A DNA stretch of 64,000 bases from Geosiphon pyriformis. Its lineage: Eukaryota; Glomeromycota; Glomeromycetes; Archaeosporales; Geosiphonaceae. The stretch's first letter is position 1. Each line of letters begins with the position of its first letter. Made by a program: the position numbers and the translations under genes. Below the pieces are notes generated by a model that saw nothing but the letters and a program-made list of their open reading frames with translations, did not search any database and was not told the origin of the DNA. Shown piece by piece: positions 10,871 to 21,581 of this stretch. The stretch lies in NCBI GenBank assembly GCA_016748015.1, contig JAAOMT010000436.1, positions 306,091 to 370,090 on the forward strand. The letters run 5' to 3'.

Positions 10871-11600
10871 TTGAAGCAGGATAGCCTACAAGTGCCGATT
10901 GTAGTTTTTTTTCTGCTTTTCCCTTTCTTTTTTCTTTCCAAGTTGGTAGTGGGAGTAACTCTGCTTGGTAATTGTCCATTCATGAAACTTGATAGATTTC
11001 TATGGTTGGTAGGAGTGTTGTGTCTTCGAATTCAATTGGTGGTTTCTCTGAGCTTTGGACTTTGAAGTGTCCACACATAGCCAGGACTTGGGCATGTTGT
11101 CCATTAAAGATAATTTGTAATTTTTGTGTGTTCTAGTCAAGAGTGATATGGGCTTTGGCCAATCAGTCATTTCCGATGAGAGCTTAATATTGCATGGCTT
11201 TTATGACCAAAACTTTTGTAGGAATTTGGATTCTGTTGATTTCAAAGGAGAAGTTATTGATTTTTCCGATTGGGGTTTTGGTATTATCATTTGTGGTAAT
11301 GATTTGGACAGTTGCAGCACAATCTACTTGGTGATCTAATTGATCCATAAGTTGTTTCATTATTATACTGCCTGCTGATCCACTATTGAGAATTAATTTA
11401 ATGTCTATGTTTTCAACTCTAATATTGGTGTACAGAGCCATGATTGGTTTGTCCTGGTTTATGGCAGCTCTACTGAAAAGGCTATTTGTGTTCAGATTGT
11501 TAATATTAAAGAGGAAAATAGCAGCAAAGGTGGTATCTTTAATGATAGTGACAGGTAGAATAGTATTGTTGATTTGATTTTACCTTGAAGAATTGAGAGT
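10871..11600 (-). pseudogene. aspartic protease of E5
   Basis: The minus-strand frame 11184-11441 reads LILNSGSAGSII, then KQLMDQLDH and VLVIKAMQY. The active-site Asp codon is AAT (Asn) instead of Asp. The region downstream (10871-11180) is a Lys-rich linker like that of E3. Confidence 0.75.
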
Positions 11601-12706
11601 CTTTTCTACCTTCTTCTCTTTTAAAGGTATAAAGCTATAAAAATTTTGGTTTTTAGTAAGACCAAAATATAAGACTTGGTTAGAGTATCCAGTTGGTGTT
11701 GGTCAAGATGGGACATTATTATGATTTAGGAATTGCAATAATACATTGTTAGTCAGCATCTGATTGTTGCTGAAGTTCTTCTATTCTTGGTTGTAATCAA
11801 TTACACAATGTTTAGATTGGTTATTAATGGGGTTTTGGTACTGGGGTGCTGTTTGAGCCATTGGCTATAATGACTGGTAGTTGTTCTAAGACAGTTGCTG
11901 GATATACTGAATTTGTTGTGAGTATTAAGGCAGTTGATATTGAGGTGCAGAGTATTGGAATACCATGTTTTAAGGATATCTCGGTTGTTAATATTGATTT
12001 TTTTGATTTTGGTCTATTACTTTCTTATTGCAATCCTGGACAATGTGTTCAGGTTTTTGGCAATAATAACAATTGTGAGAATTGGATCTCTAAGATTGTT
12101 GTTGTTAACAATTCTGTTGTTGTTAATATCTGTTGTTATTACTATCTCTTCATTGTGGTGGCTGGTAGGATCTTATAGTATTGGCTAAAAATTCCTCAAT
12201 TTTCTGAGTTAATTTTTCACTTAATTGAGTTATTTTTGTGTTGATATTGGATGTTTTATTGATAGCTAGGTTAACAGTTTAAATATAATTAGCCTCTTGT
12301 TCTGCTAACTCAAAGTCATGAACGAGAGTAACTGTTTTTTGTAGATTTGTTGGATGGCAGGATCTTACAAATTAGAAGAGACTGCTCTTTAATTCTTTGA
12401 TGAATTGATTAAGAATTTGCACCACAGTGTAGTAGTCTCTTTTAATAACCTGGATTTAATAAAAAATTTGATTAAATTGTCCAAGATAAGTGGTCACTGC
12501 TTCATGATCTTTTTGTTTTATGATACTGAACTAATTTTGTAATCTGATGAGAGTGTTGGGGTCACAAAAGTATTGTAGAAAGGCAAGTTTAAAGATGACA
12601 AAGTTGGTTGGTTTCTCTACAAGACTTTAATATCATAAGTCTGTGATTCTGATCAAAAAAAATGGCAATGCTTGAATGGTTCTATCCTCATCCCAATTGT
12701 TGGCAG
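11601..12706 (-). pseudogene. gag C-terminal half of E5 with CCHC knuckle
   Basis: Capsid sequence runs in from 12706 (ANNWDED side of the solo LTR insertion). A CCHC knuckle lies at 12030-12071 (CYYCQKPEHIVQDC, C-x2-C-x4-H-x4-C). A Gln/Asn-rich linker to the protease follows. Frames are broken. Confidence 0.65.
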
Positions 12707-12764
12707 TGTTACCTGAGTAGAAAAACTGATTCAAAATTATGAAGAAACATGACCAAAACGTGAC

Positions 12765-12945
12765 ATAACACAAAATAACGCGCAATAATGTTGGATAATG
12801 TGTTATAACATAGGATAACGTGTTATAATACAGGATAACACAAAATAGTGCACAATAATATAGGATAACATGTTATAACGCAGGATAACACAGGATAACA
12901 TGTAATAACATCAGATAATATGTTATAACATAGAATAACTAGTGA
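12765..12945. repeat. degenerate GGATAACA/GTTATAAC repeat array
   Basis: About a dozen short repeats of the kind ATAGGATAACATG and GTTATAACA, roughly 10-21 bp apart, lie directly upstream of the TATAAAAG box of the solo LTR. Confidence 0.75.
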
Positions 12946-13305
12946 TAATGTAAAAAAACGAAGCAATAACAGAAACAATAAAGCAATAGCTAGCAATAGT
13001 GAAACAATTGAAAGCAATCCTGTAAAACCAAAAAAATGTATAAAAGCAAGTAGTTGTAAAAGTAAAAAAGGACAGACAAATAGATACGAACCTCTAGACC
13101 AGAATTAAAAATATTCATATCCCTTTATTCTTTATTATCTTCCCTATTTCATCTCCTGAAATAAACCAATTATTAAAGAAATCAGAATCACGAATTCATG
13201 TTCTCAAACTTCATGGAATTTACGTGAATTAACCCTTGTCTTGTACCTCTGTTCTAAAACAGATGCTCTTAGCATAACTGCCTCAAACCTATTAATGATT
13301 TGGAC

Positions 13306-13330
13306 CAATTGTTCTTGATCACGGCAATTG
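13306..13330 (+). promoter_or_regulatory. conserved LTR stem-loop, family-B version
   Basis: Stem CAATTGT/GCAATTG with loop TCTTGATCACG. Relative to family A, the fifth stem pair changed from A-T to T-A, and the seventh from C-G to a T.G wobble, so pairing is kept while sequence differs. The loop palindrome TGATCA is kept. Confidence 0.65.
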
Positions 13331-13795
13331 ACGATACTAATTTATCTTTTCTCTCTTTTCTTTTCTTTTCTTTTCTTTTTCTTTTTCTTTTTTTTTCTGT
13401 CTTATTTTTGTGGAGCAGCAACATAATAAAATTGACTGTCTAAGAATAGACTTTGTAATAGTCTGGTAAAAGAAGGAAGCTCCCCCTAAGTTTTGGATAT
13501 TAACATTATCTTGTTAGCTTACCAGAAGGGCGAAAAAACAATGCCAGACTCTAACAACTGTGCTCGTTAGCTCAGAAAAGAAAGCTCACATTTACAAAAA
13601 ATGTTGCAATTGACGAAAGACAAACTCTGTGTCTTATAACCAAAAAACTCAATGGGTAAAAGTCACATCCAAGAATAGACCTTCAGAGACTGATAATCAA
13701 AACTAAGCCAACAGAATTACATGGAAAACACATCACCAATAATTGAGAGCACCAAACATTACCATTTCTTATACTCACCAAGTTTACCCATAATA

Positions 13796-14741
13796 GCAGT
13801 AATGACTTTCTTGGCTTCCACAATCTATGTATATGCATTATCTTTTTTACTAGAGAATTTTTCTAATTTGGCAATATCTTAGTAAGTCATGATTTGGTAG
13901 ATAGGTGAAGTCTTACTGTTTGATGCTGAAAGATTTAGTGTTTACATGTTAGTGTGTTCTTCTGGTGCTAATTCTGGTTGTTTCCCTTTATTAATTTTCC
14001 CAAGGGCTGAAAAATAGCTGTTTTTTCAGAAGAGGTAGTTAATAATTTGGTTAAGGGTTGAGTTGGTGGTGTTTCCCATGTTGATGTATTTTCATCTGTC
14101 ATCTGTTTTATTAATTGTTGGGGTGAGATTTCCAAACAATAATTCATATTCTCCTAATAATTTGGTCCAACTGTGTTAACCCCAGAGGTGTGGATTTCTA
14201 GGAGTTTGTGGTGTTTCTGACTGGGTTTCTGGGGGTGAGTTAAATACAATTTTACTTTGGGATGTCTGATAGTATGATGGAATTGTTGGAAAAAGGAACC
14301 TTGGTTTCTTGTTAATTATGGACTTGACTTAAACAGTTGCAAGATTGTTGGATTTATCTTTGTATTCTTTAAGGTTGGATTCTATTGGTTATTGTACTTG
14401 AGAGAATTATTTCACCACATAATATTTAATGTTTGTATTAATTATGCACAGAGTTTTAGCGATTGCTTAGATAGTCGTGGCTGTTGAGTACCCTAATAAG
14501 CTTTGATGGATTTGTTCTCCAAGTCTTTCTGTGTTAGTTGTGCAGCCTAACAAGCAGTTGATTTTTGTGTTAATATAGTTACAAAAATCATCTTTTGTAT
14601 AAGTAGTTTCTGCTAGTATTCTTAAGTCTTTTTAAAAGTATTGAAATAATGCTCTTTTATATGGGGAGTGGTTTTTTCTTACTGTTTCAATAGTTACCAC
14701 TTTTGTGAATTTCTGAAGTGCTCTGTCTTTGTGAATTTATA
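13796..14741 (-). pseudogene. gag N-terminal half of E5
   Basis: Continuation of E5 gag across the solo LTR (EAKKVITA side). It includes a Gln/Thr/Pro-rich stretch and an N-terminal region organised like that of E2 and E4, read only in short pieces because of stops. Homology is by position and short matches. Confidence 0.5.
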
Positions 14742-14758
14742 ACTTCATAGGAAACACC
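14742..14758 (-). other. primer-binding site of E5
   Basis: The minus strand reads TGGTGTTTCCTATGAAG three bases from the LTR end, a C-to-T-decayed relative of the E3 and E4 site (TGGTGCTCCCTGTGAGG). Confidence 0.5.
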
Positions 14759-14761
14759 AAA

Positions 14762-14782
14762 TGTTATGGGTAAACTTGGTGG
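14762..14782 (-). repeat. 5' LTR fragment of E5 (family B)
   Basis: 21 bases TGTTATGGGTAAACTTGGTG+G match the mirrored end of the family-B solo LTR. The LTR is then interrupted by the E3 start at 14783, and I could not find its continuation right of E3. Confidence 0.6.
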
Positions 14783-14857
14783 TGTTACTCATAAAAAGAA
14801 AACAAATATAAGGAAAATAGTAAACCAATAAGCAAATAATATGTAGCATATAAGCAT

Positions 14858-15032
14858 ATTGCTTAGCAATATAAAGCAATGATAGAAATCACAGCACATT
14901 GCTTAGCAATATGGAACAATATCAGAAAACATGGCACATTGTTCAGCAATGTAGAGCAATGTTAGAAAATGAAAGCACATCACTCAACAATGTGAGCATT
15001 GCTCAAGAAATTATAATACATCACTTAGGAAT
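14858..15032. repeat. five-copy 40-bp repeat with palindromic core
   Basis: Cores ATTGCTTAGCAAT or degraded forms occur at 14858, 14898, 14938, 14979 and 15020, spaced 40-41 bp. Each is followed by a degenerate GAGCAATGTTAG-type tail. The array lies just upstream of the TATA-like box. Confidence 0.85.
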
Positions 15033-15169
15033 GTGAGCGATCTCATAGAACATTAATTATGTATATATAGTGGTAACATTAGAAGTAGAAAAAGCAGAAT
15101 TCATCAGTTCAAAACCTTCCACATTACAAATATCAATAAATAATTATCCACTATCTCAACCTATTCTTC

Positions 15170-15243
15170 ACTATTAACACTTCATGTTGATAGTAATTGA
15201 TACTTAACCATACTGAAACAATAGCTCTTGATCACAGCTATTG
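15170..15243 (+). promoter_or_regulatory. two conserved hairpins in the E3 5' LTR
   Basis: First hairpin 15170-15194: ACTATTAAC/GTTGATAGT with a 7-nt loop. Second, 15219-15243: CAATAGC/GCTATTG with loop TCTTGATCACA, holding TGATCA. They lie about 105-180 bp downstream of the TATA-like box, where the RNA leader would be. Both recur in the LTRs of E4, and the second in all LTRs of families A and B. Confidence 0.65.
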
Positions 15244-15490
15244 ACAAGATACTAACTTGCAATTGCTTCTATTTATTTCTTTATCTTCTTTTGTTTGCTT
15301 TTATTTCTTTTTGTTATTTCTTTGGTTTTACTAAATTGATTAAGGATTAAGCACTAAGATACAGACATCATAGGGACTGGTAAAAGACTTGTGAAACAAG
15401 AGTAGAACACTCATAGATTTGAAGATAGCTTACCAGGAGGATTACTGACCACCACGCTGAGAAAAAAATTCAATGGAATTACAATTCTGG

Positions 15491-16333
15491 TGTTACAAAT
15501 GACTATTTCTGGTGTTAGATTAAATAACAAACTTGTAACTTGGTGCTCAAATTTAGTTGCAGTTGATAGTAATCTGAAGGTTTTGTATTTGAAGATTTTG
15601 GGTTGAGTTCTTTGTATAATAGACAGAGATTCAATAGTTGTTTTATCCATAGTTTCCCAGAATTGCAATTCTGTCAATTCTTCTCTCGGCATGATGGCCA
15701 GCAATCCTCTAGTAAGTATTCCATATCTTTTGTACGTGTTCTACCCTCTCACAAGGGTTTTTTACCAGGCAATCCTTGATGTCAGTAATCTAGCACTTTA
15801 TTCAACCAATTAGTACACAACAATAAAGTCAAAATAAAATAAAGAAAAGAAATAAAAAAAAATTATAAATAAGCCAAGGCAATTTTACAAGTCAGTATTT
15901 CGTCAATAGCCATGATCAAGAACTATTGTTCCAGTGTGTTTAAGTATCAATTACTATCAACATAGAGTGTTGATAGTGGAATTAGAGTTGAGATACCAAA
16001 TAGTTATTTATTGTGTTTGAAAGATTGTCTAAATGAAATCTAAACTTGATGGTCTCCTCTTTCAGCTTCTAATCCTACTGCTATATATACATAATTGAGA
16101 TTCCTCAATTCCTCAATTCTTCACAACAGGAATTTTGGAATTCCTGGAATCCTGCAATTCTTTTGAGAGGAATTCTGGAATTCTGGAATCCTGCAATTCC
16201 TTGTAAGAATTCTGTAATTTCTAGAATCCTGCAATTTCTAAGAGGAATCCTGGAATTCCATATTTTACTACGTCTACTTCTGATTGGCTAATAACTATGC
16301 TAATATATATTCCCTATATTTCTATGAATAATA
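15491..16333 (-). repeat. solo LTR (family A) inside the E3 5' LTR
   Basis: 843 bp, starting TGTTACAAATG and ending GAATAATA (decayed GTAACA). It is flanked by a perfect 4-bp duplication CTGG (15487-15490 and 16334-16337). The sequence on either side joins into a continuous LTR matching 35730-35860. It contains GGAATTCC-type repeats and the hairpin at 15904-15928. Confidence 0.9.
15904..15928 (-). promoter_or_regulatory. conserved LTR stem-loop (solo LTR copy)
   Basis: In LTR orientation the stem is CAATAGT/GCTATTG, with one T.G wobble, and the loop is TCTTGATCATG with TGATCA intact. Confidence 0.65.
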
Positions 16334-16337
16334 CTGG

Positions 16338-16486
16338 AAGGCTACTGAAAACAACTATTAAATCTCTGTCCATTATACAAAAAACTCCACAACCAAAATC
16401 TTCAGATATCAATACTTGAATACCAACTAAGCACCAAGTTACGGATTTGTTATTTGACTTGAGACTCCAAATAATCATTTGTAACA
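16338..16486 (+). repeat. 5' LTR of E3, right part
   Basis: Completes the LTR after the solo LTR insertion, with the U5 end GTAACA at 16481-16486. It matches 35790-35954 of the 3' LTR. Confidence 0.85.
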
Positions 16487-16488
16487 TT

Positions 16489-16505
16489 TGGTGCTCCCTG
16501 TGAGG
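16489..16505 (+). other. primer-binding site of E3
   Basis: TGGTGCTCCCTGTGAGG starts two bases after the LTR end GTAACA. The same sequence, with one change, is found in E4. The primer tRNA was not identified. Confidence 0.65.
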
Positions 16506-16546
16506 TATAATCCTACAGAAAACCAACATCAACAAATAAATCAACA

Positions 16547-18610
16547 ATGGCAGAATCAGAAAGTATAGCAGCAAACCATTTAGAATTCGTGAAATCCTTA
16601 TTTCAACACTACTGTTAACACTTGGGATTGAACCACAATCAAATATCAGCAGAATCAGCCTTCAATTTTTATGTCAATAAAAAAATTGCCTATTTGTTAG
16701 GAACACCAGTAAACACTAAATCAGCAAAAAAAACTTTTTACCATGAATTAATCCAAAACACCAGCTTACCAACAAATTATAATTTTGCATCCATTATTAC
16801 TGAAATAATAAAGAAATTGAACATCACACACAATAAAGATATCCAATTACTTATGCCAATAAAGGCAAAAGAAAATTACAAACACCAGCAGTAACATCTC
16901 AATAGATCCAACCACCCACTTAGAAAAAACACAGAATTGAATCACCAACAAATCCATCATATCACTATACACTTGGAAGCACTATTAACATCACAGCAAT
17001 AGGTGCGTTCACATCACATGTGACATTAACCTTTGGACAATTCCCATTTCAGAATAAACAAAGAAAAAAAAATTTTCTAGGACCATACAATGCATATTTC
17101 GAAGGATTTAAGTTACAATCTCCAACACCATCAGGACTTTGATCTCTGCTACCACAACCAAATTTTGGAACCACAAGTCCCTGGGAAGTAATGAATTCAG
17201 AAGAAGAACAAGAAGAAGAGGAAAAAGAATCTGAAGATCAAGAATTTACTTACTAGAACCTGATTCCAAAAAACCCAAACATTGAAACTCTGAATTTTTA
17301 GACTTAGCAAAATCCAAATTTAGAAAATCCAGAAATTGAGACTCCAAATTTCCAAACACAACACAATTAGAACAATCGCAACTCTGACATCAATAATCAA
17401 CAACACTTACCTCCAGTAATTGTGATTAATCCAGCTCTACCAATTGACAAACAGCAACAGCAGCTACTTCAACCACCTCAACAACCACAGCAGCAACAAC
17501 AACTGCAACAACCAAACATTGATCCAATGGCCTACGCTCCGATAGTGAAACTTGAGAAATTCACTGGCAAAGAAAACAATGCCCAAGTGTGGCTAAGTGA
17601 TGTAGAGAAAGTCATCATAGCCAATGGCTGGAATAATGCCAGAGCCATGCAGGCCATTTTTTACTTTCTCCAAGATACCGCTAATTCATGGTATCAAAGC
17701 TTGGCTAACAAACCTGAAGATTTTGCTGTATTCAAGTTTGCATTCCTACAATACTTCAGCAACAATAATAGTATTAATCGGCTAGCAAACACTTTTACCA
17801 CTATTAAACAAGGAGAAAATGAAGCAGTCACTACTTACCTAAGATGCTTCCATAGGAATTTGCACCAGATTCAAGTAATCCAGGCTGACTATTTTACAGC
17901 ACCCCAAATCTTAAACCAATTTATTAAAGGCCTGTGCAGTAGCATCCTCCAATGCATATGTCCAATGCATCCAGTAGATCTTCAAGCTACAGTTACCAAC
18001 GCCCAAGATTTTGAAGCAGCTGAACTCAAAGCTAACCATGCCCAAGCCATTAATCTAGTGATGAATAGATTATCTGAATTGAATTCCAAATTAAAACAAT
18101 TCAGTAATTCCATCAATCAGAAATTAGAGGAATACTTAGCTGACAATCATGCAATTTATCAACCACCCCAATAATACAATAATTTAGGAATCACAAATTG
18201 TCCACAAAATCAGTCGCATTCCTCATTATTATCCAATCAGCTGTGGCAGCAAGAAACATGTATCTGCCACTACTGTGATAAACAAAAACATTTGAGAATT
18301 GATTGTTGGTTAAGAATAGAAAACTCACAATTGGGAAATCAATATTGAAATTCCAATCACAGGTTTCCAATTCCAAGTTATCAATCAAGCTCAACAACAT
18401 ATTAACTGACTTATTTGCTAATGACACAACAGCCAATATATCAACCATCTGTATATCAACCTCCAGTTTATCAACTGCAGCCACCAATAATATATCAACT
18501 GCCACAGCCACAAATAATTTATCAAACACCTGCAGTTCAAACACCACCATCAAACCCAGCTCAAATAACATCAGGGAACTCTAGATCGAGAGTCATCCAA
18601 AATTAGAAAT
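16547..18610 (+). pseudogene. gag of E3 with CCHC zinc knuckle
   Basis: The ATG at 16547 opens MAESESIAANHLEF and is the only proper start codon among the gag copies. A TAA at 16616-16618 and others break the frame. The best-preserved part is 17422-18174: a Gln/Pro-rich run, then a retrotransposon capsid-like domain (MAYAPIVKLEKFTG to QKLEEYLADN, about residues 36-243). In the same frame, after one stop, a CCHC knuckle lies at 18265-18306 (CHYCDKQKHLRIDC). A Pro/Gln/Tyr-rich tail (18415-18606) with YQPP and YQLP repeats follows. Confidence 0.8.
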
Positions 18611-19490
18611 TGGTGATAGTTGTTCACTAACTGATTCCCAGTTCATCCAACCAGCTGTCCGAATTATAACAGCAGAGTTCAGGAACTGAGTACACTCAAA
18701 ACCCAAGTTCCTAGAACTATTTAAGTCTTCTGGTTACCCCAGAAGGTGTCTTACCCAACAACTGGGAACCCAAACAGAAGCAACCACTTACCAATATTCC
18801 ACCAGCCACTGTCATAGAAAATGAGTCTTTAGCAGCTATATTTCTTTTCGAAATCGAGGAACTGACAGAAACTCTGTTGTTCAGTAGAGCCCCACTCGAG
18901 GAAAAATCTATCATAGTGATGTATATGAATGCCAAAATTGATGGTCAGTTTATCAAACTGATCCTAGATAGTGGATCAGCTGACAGCATCATTACAAGAT
19001 AGCTCATGGACCAATTAGGTCACCGAGTTGATCAAGCTGCCAGTACAAGAATAATTACCACTGATGGAGCCACCAAGACACCAATTAGTAAAATAGATGC
19101 TCTATCCATTAAAGTTAATGGCATCATTGTACTAATCAAGGTATTAGTCATAGAAGCCACTCAGTACCAAGCACTCATTAACAACAACTGGCTGTTCAAA
19201 ACTCATACAATGCTCAATTGGAACACCCAAAAGCTTCAGCTTAGTCAAAATGGTCAATACACACATATACCAGCCACGTGTGGCCACTTCAAACCCATCA
19301 TCACGCCATTAGCACCACTCATTGAGTTCAAAAAAGAAAAAGAGAAACTTACTTGGGAAGTGTACCAAATCTCTTGGGCTGACAAAGACCACAATAAGTT
19401 GCTGCTGATACTCTCCTGGGATGACAACAACAAAGAAAAGCAGAAAAAAGAACTTACCTGGAATATTGACCAAGCCTGAGAAACTGATAA
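18611..19490 (+). pseudogene. aspartic protease of E3
   Basis: The active-site segment reads LILDSGSADSII (18961-18996), so DSG is kept but a following Gly is Asp. A TAG interrupts before LMDQLGHRVDQ (19006). The rest is open to a TGA at 19477-19479 and ends in a charged Lys/Glu-rich linker with repeated LTWE/LTWN segments. Retropepsin family is inferred from the DSG box and position. Confidence 0.75.
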
Positions 19491-19629
19491 CGACCAAGAC
19501 AAATCAGTAAACTGAGAGTGGAAAGAAACAGACAAGGAAAAAGAAAAGAAGAAAGAAAAAAAAACCACCCTAACCAATAGCACTTATAGTTCATATGCTT
19601 ACACTTCATCACAACCATCTAATTATTAT

Positions 19630-20316
19630 TAACCAAAATTAGAGTGTGTTAATTGCAGTAAAAAATTGTCATTAATGGGCACATGCTGTGGCAACGATGA
19701 GAAATACTCTATGGCAACAAAATTCTATTGCCATTCATGTATCATAGAACACTTTGGACAACCAAAACAACAAGAAAAGTGGAACAACCAACTGTGTCTC
19801 GCATGTGGAACTATTTTGCCCAATAAAGAAATGTGGAATGACATTTCTAGGCATAAAAAAATGTGTGACAAGATGTGTTAGTATACGATTCTAATTGACA
19901 ACTAGGTAAGTAAAAGAATACCAATCAACAATGCCTGGAAAAGAGCATTGTAACAATTGAAAAGATACCCCCACAACAAACATGAACTCTGGAGAATGGT
20001 GTATACAAAAGCAGAAGACATGACCACCAGCAAACTACTGGAAATCAAAAACAACCCTTTATCTCTTCCTAAACCCGAATACATCCAAACCTTCGATGTA
20101 TTTGGCAACATTGAAGATAACCCAGAGGAATTTCATGAACATTACCAGTGTTTGGCACCCATTAAGGAAGAACAAGAACAGCATTTAGAGCAGTTGAACA
20201 CTCAATTATGTCAATATTACTTAATCCTATGTAACTTTTAGTATTGTAATAAGTATAACCTCATTTACAATCCACCACCATGCATAATCTACACAATCCC
20301 AGAAAAAGACAAACCA
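19630..20316 (+). pseudogene. Cys-rich module of E3, unknown family
   Basis: Part one (19630-19881) reads CVNCSKKLSLMGTCC, FYCHSC, LCLACGTILP and CDKMC: five cysteine clusters in about 75 residues. Part two (19957-20316) holds FDVFGNIEDNPEEFHEHYQ and a degraded version of the LCxHC/QYCDxC pair. Both parts align with E2, E4 and E5 in order. Zinc binding is inferred; no known family is recognised. Confidence 0.6.
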
Positions 20317-21471
20317 ATGAGCAGCTGCATATTGGAATCGGAATCAGTTTTCAATTCCAATTTAAACTCTGACAATAATAACAACAAAAACACCAGTTCT
20401 AGCTCAGCTCAAAACAGCAACAAAAATAACAATGATTTGGATCCCAATTCAAACTCTGAAACATATATTGTCCTCTCTGATCTTACCAAGGAGCAAAAAC
20501 TGAAATGGTTCAGTGATAATAATGAAAGTATTATGCCTAAACATGTGCATGATACTGATGCAGGATTTGATCTGAGATATCCAAAGAAAGATCCCATCAA
20601 ATCAAAACCTCATTCATGTACTTGCATTGATCTGAAAATAGTGCTGGAAATTCCAGTAACAACAATGGTTCAATTAGCATCTAGAAGTAGTTTAGCAAAA
20701 AGAGAAATCAACATTAAAGGAAGAATAATTGATGCAAAATATGTAGGAAATATCATTGCTATGCTACAAAATGACTCAGAAAAAGCATATACCATAGATC
20801 CAAATGAAAAGATAGCACAGGCAATATTCTTACCTCTGGTGAAAGTAGCTCAGCTAGTGTCAGTAAAAAACAAGAAAAAATTAGGGATTACTGTTAGAGG
20901 GATACAGGGATTTGAATCAACAGGTAGAATAAATACACTAGTTAATATGGCAGAGAAAAAAATTGTTGACAAAGAAAAAATTATCTCAACTTGTCAAACA
21001 ATTTCCATTTTGCCATATGACCAGTATATGTTAGCTATAATAAGAGAAGTAAAGGATCAAGCTCAATTGTTTGAAGCAGAAACCACTATTTGTAAATTAG
21101 GAGAGATTGGACTTATTAATCTCTATATATCAGCCAAAAGCCCCAAAAATATTAAAATTCTTATCTATAACACAACAGAAGATGTTATTGAGATACCAAA
21201 AAAAACCACCATCAGATATTTAAGCACTAAAGTTGAAAAACAACCACCAAACCTCATTCCAAACTTTTCACAACTGTGTAAATATGTGGATATTATATTA
21301 CAAACAATATATAAACAAAAAGAATATTATTTGCTTCAATCAAAACAATTAGAACAGATAAACTTGGGAAATTTAGACTCATTACAACATATGCAGCTTA
21401 AGATATTATTCAACAACTTTAACAACATCTTTGCCAGTAAAAATAAATTTGGCAGAATGAACATCATTTAA
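20317..21471 (+). CDS. dUTPase plus pre-RT segment of E3 (intact frame)
   Basis: A 384-codon open frame, the longest intact pol piece here. Residues 1-70 are Asn/Ser-rich linker. Residues 80-205 are a trimeric-type dUTPase with all five motifs: AGFDL (82-86), RSSLA (123-127), RIIDAKYVGNI (136-146, catalytic Asp 139), EKIAQ (164-168) and RGIQGFESTGR (194-204). The rest leads into RT, with IYNTTEDVIEIPKKT and FNNIFASKNKFGR matching the pre-RT region of gypsy elements. The ATG is probably not a real start; the frame is part of a Gag-Pol polyprotein. Motif V has Glu where Gly is usual. Confidence 0.85.
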   Translation: MSSCILESESVFNSNLNSDNNNNKNTSSSSAQNSNKNNNDLDPNSNSETYIVLSDLTKEQKLKWFSDNNESIMPKHVHDTDAGFDLRYPKKDPIKSKPHSCTCIDLKIVLEIPVTTMVQLASRSSLAKREINIKGRIIDAKYVGNIIAMLQNDSEKAYTIDPNEKIAQAIFLPLVKVAQLVSVKNKKKLGITVRGIQGFESTGRINTLVNMAEKKIVDKEKIISTCQTISILPYDQYMLAIIREVKDQAQLFEAETTICKLGEIGLINLYISAKSPKNIKILIYNTTEDVIEIPKKTTIRYLSTKVEKQPPNLIPNFSQLCKYVDIILQTIYKQKEYYLLQSKQLEQINLGNLDSLQHMQLKILFNNFNNIFASKNKFGRMNII

Positions 21472-21581
21472 CATCAAATCAAAACTAAAAATACAATGCC
21501 AATTAAACAAAGAGCATACTGAATACCACCAATAAGCCACAAAATTATATAACAGAAAATAAACTGAATATTAGACAATAG
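21472..21581 (+). pseudogene. RT N-terminal segment of E3, left of the E4 insertion
   Basis: Reads PIKQRAY and ends ...ILDN before the E4 LTR. The sequence resumes at 31802 as GLIQ, matching the MLDNGLIQ segment of E4. Confidence 0.85.
21578..21581. repeat. target duplication left of E4 (ATAG)
   Basis: ATAG here and ATGG at 31798-31801 differ by one transition. Removing E4 and one copy restores a continuous RT codon series. Confidence 0.75.

Larger units (their letters stand above)
12707..13795 (+). repeat. solo LTR (family B) inside the E5 gag gene
   Basis: 1089 bp, starting TGTTACCTGAG and ending TACCCATAATA. A perfect 4-bp duplication GCAG flanks it (12703-12706 and 13796-13799), and the capsid frame of E5 resumes on both sides. 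Its end matches the 5' LTR end of E5, so it is the same family. It has a TATAAAAG box at about 13036, an upstream repeat array, and the conserved stem-loop at 13306-13330. Confidence 0.85.
8595..14782 (-). mobile_element. Ty3/gypsy-type LTR retrotransposon E5, oldest layer, fragmented
   Basis: Minus-strand element with a family-B LTR fragment at 14762-14782, primer-binding site, gag, CCHC, protease, Cys-rich module and dUTPase. Three insertions interrupt it: a solo LTR in dUTPase (8671-9653), a solo LTR in gag (12707-13795), and E3 in its 5' LTR (from 14783). E2 cuts it on the left at 8594. The bases 8595-8670 are the dUTPase continuation beyond the first solo LTR and match the motif-V region of E3. 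Confidence 0.75.
14783..15490 (+). repeat. 5' LTR of E3, left part
   Basis: Starts TGTTACTCATAAA like the 3' LTR, but positions 14820-15060 are a 40-bp repeat array absent from the 3' LTR. A TATATATAG box lies near 15063, and two hairpins follow at 15170-15194 and 15219-15243. It is interrupted at 15490 by a solo LTR and resumes at 16338-16486, ending GTAACA. Total length is 857 bp. Confidence 0.8.

Noticed and set aside
12823-13017. Minus-strand ORF with repeated VITCYPVL segments, looking like a membrane peptide
   Set aside because: It is translation of the short DNA repeats in the solo LTR; no start context or conserved family.
14858-15032. CRISPR-like array
   Set aside because: Repeats are degenerate, spacers are similar to each other, and the block lies inside an LTR in a eukaryote.
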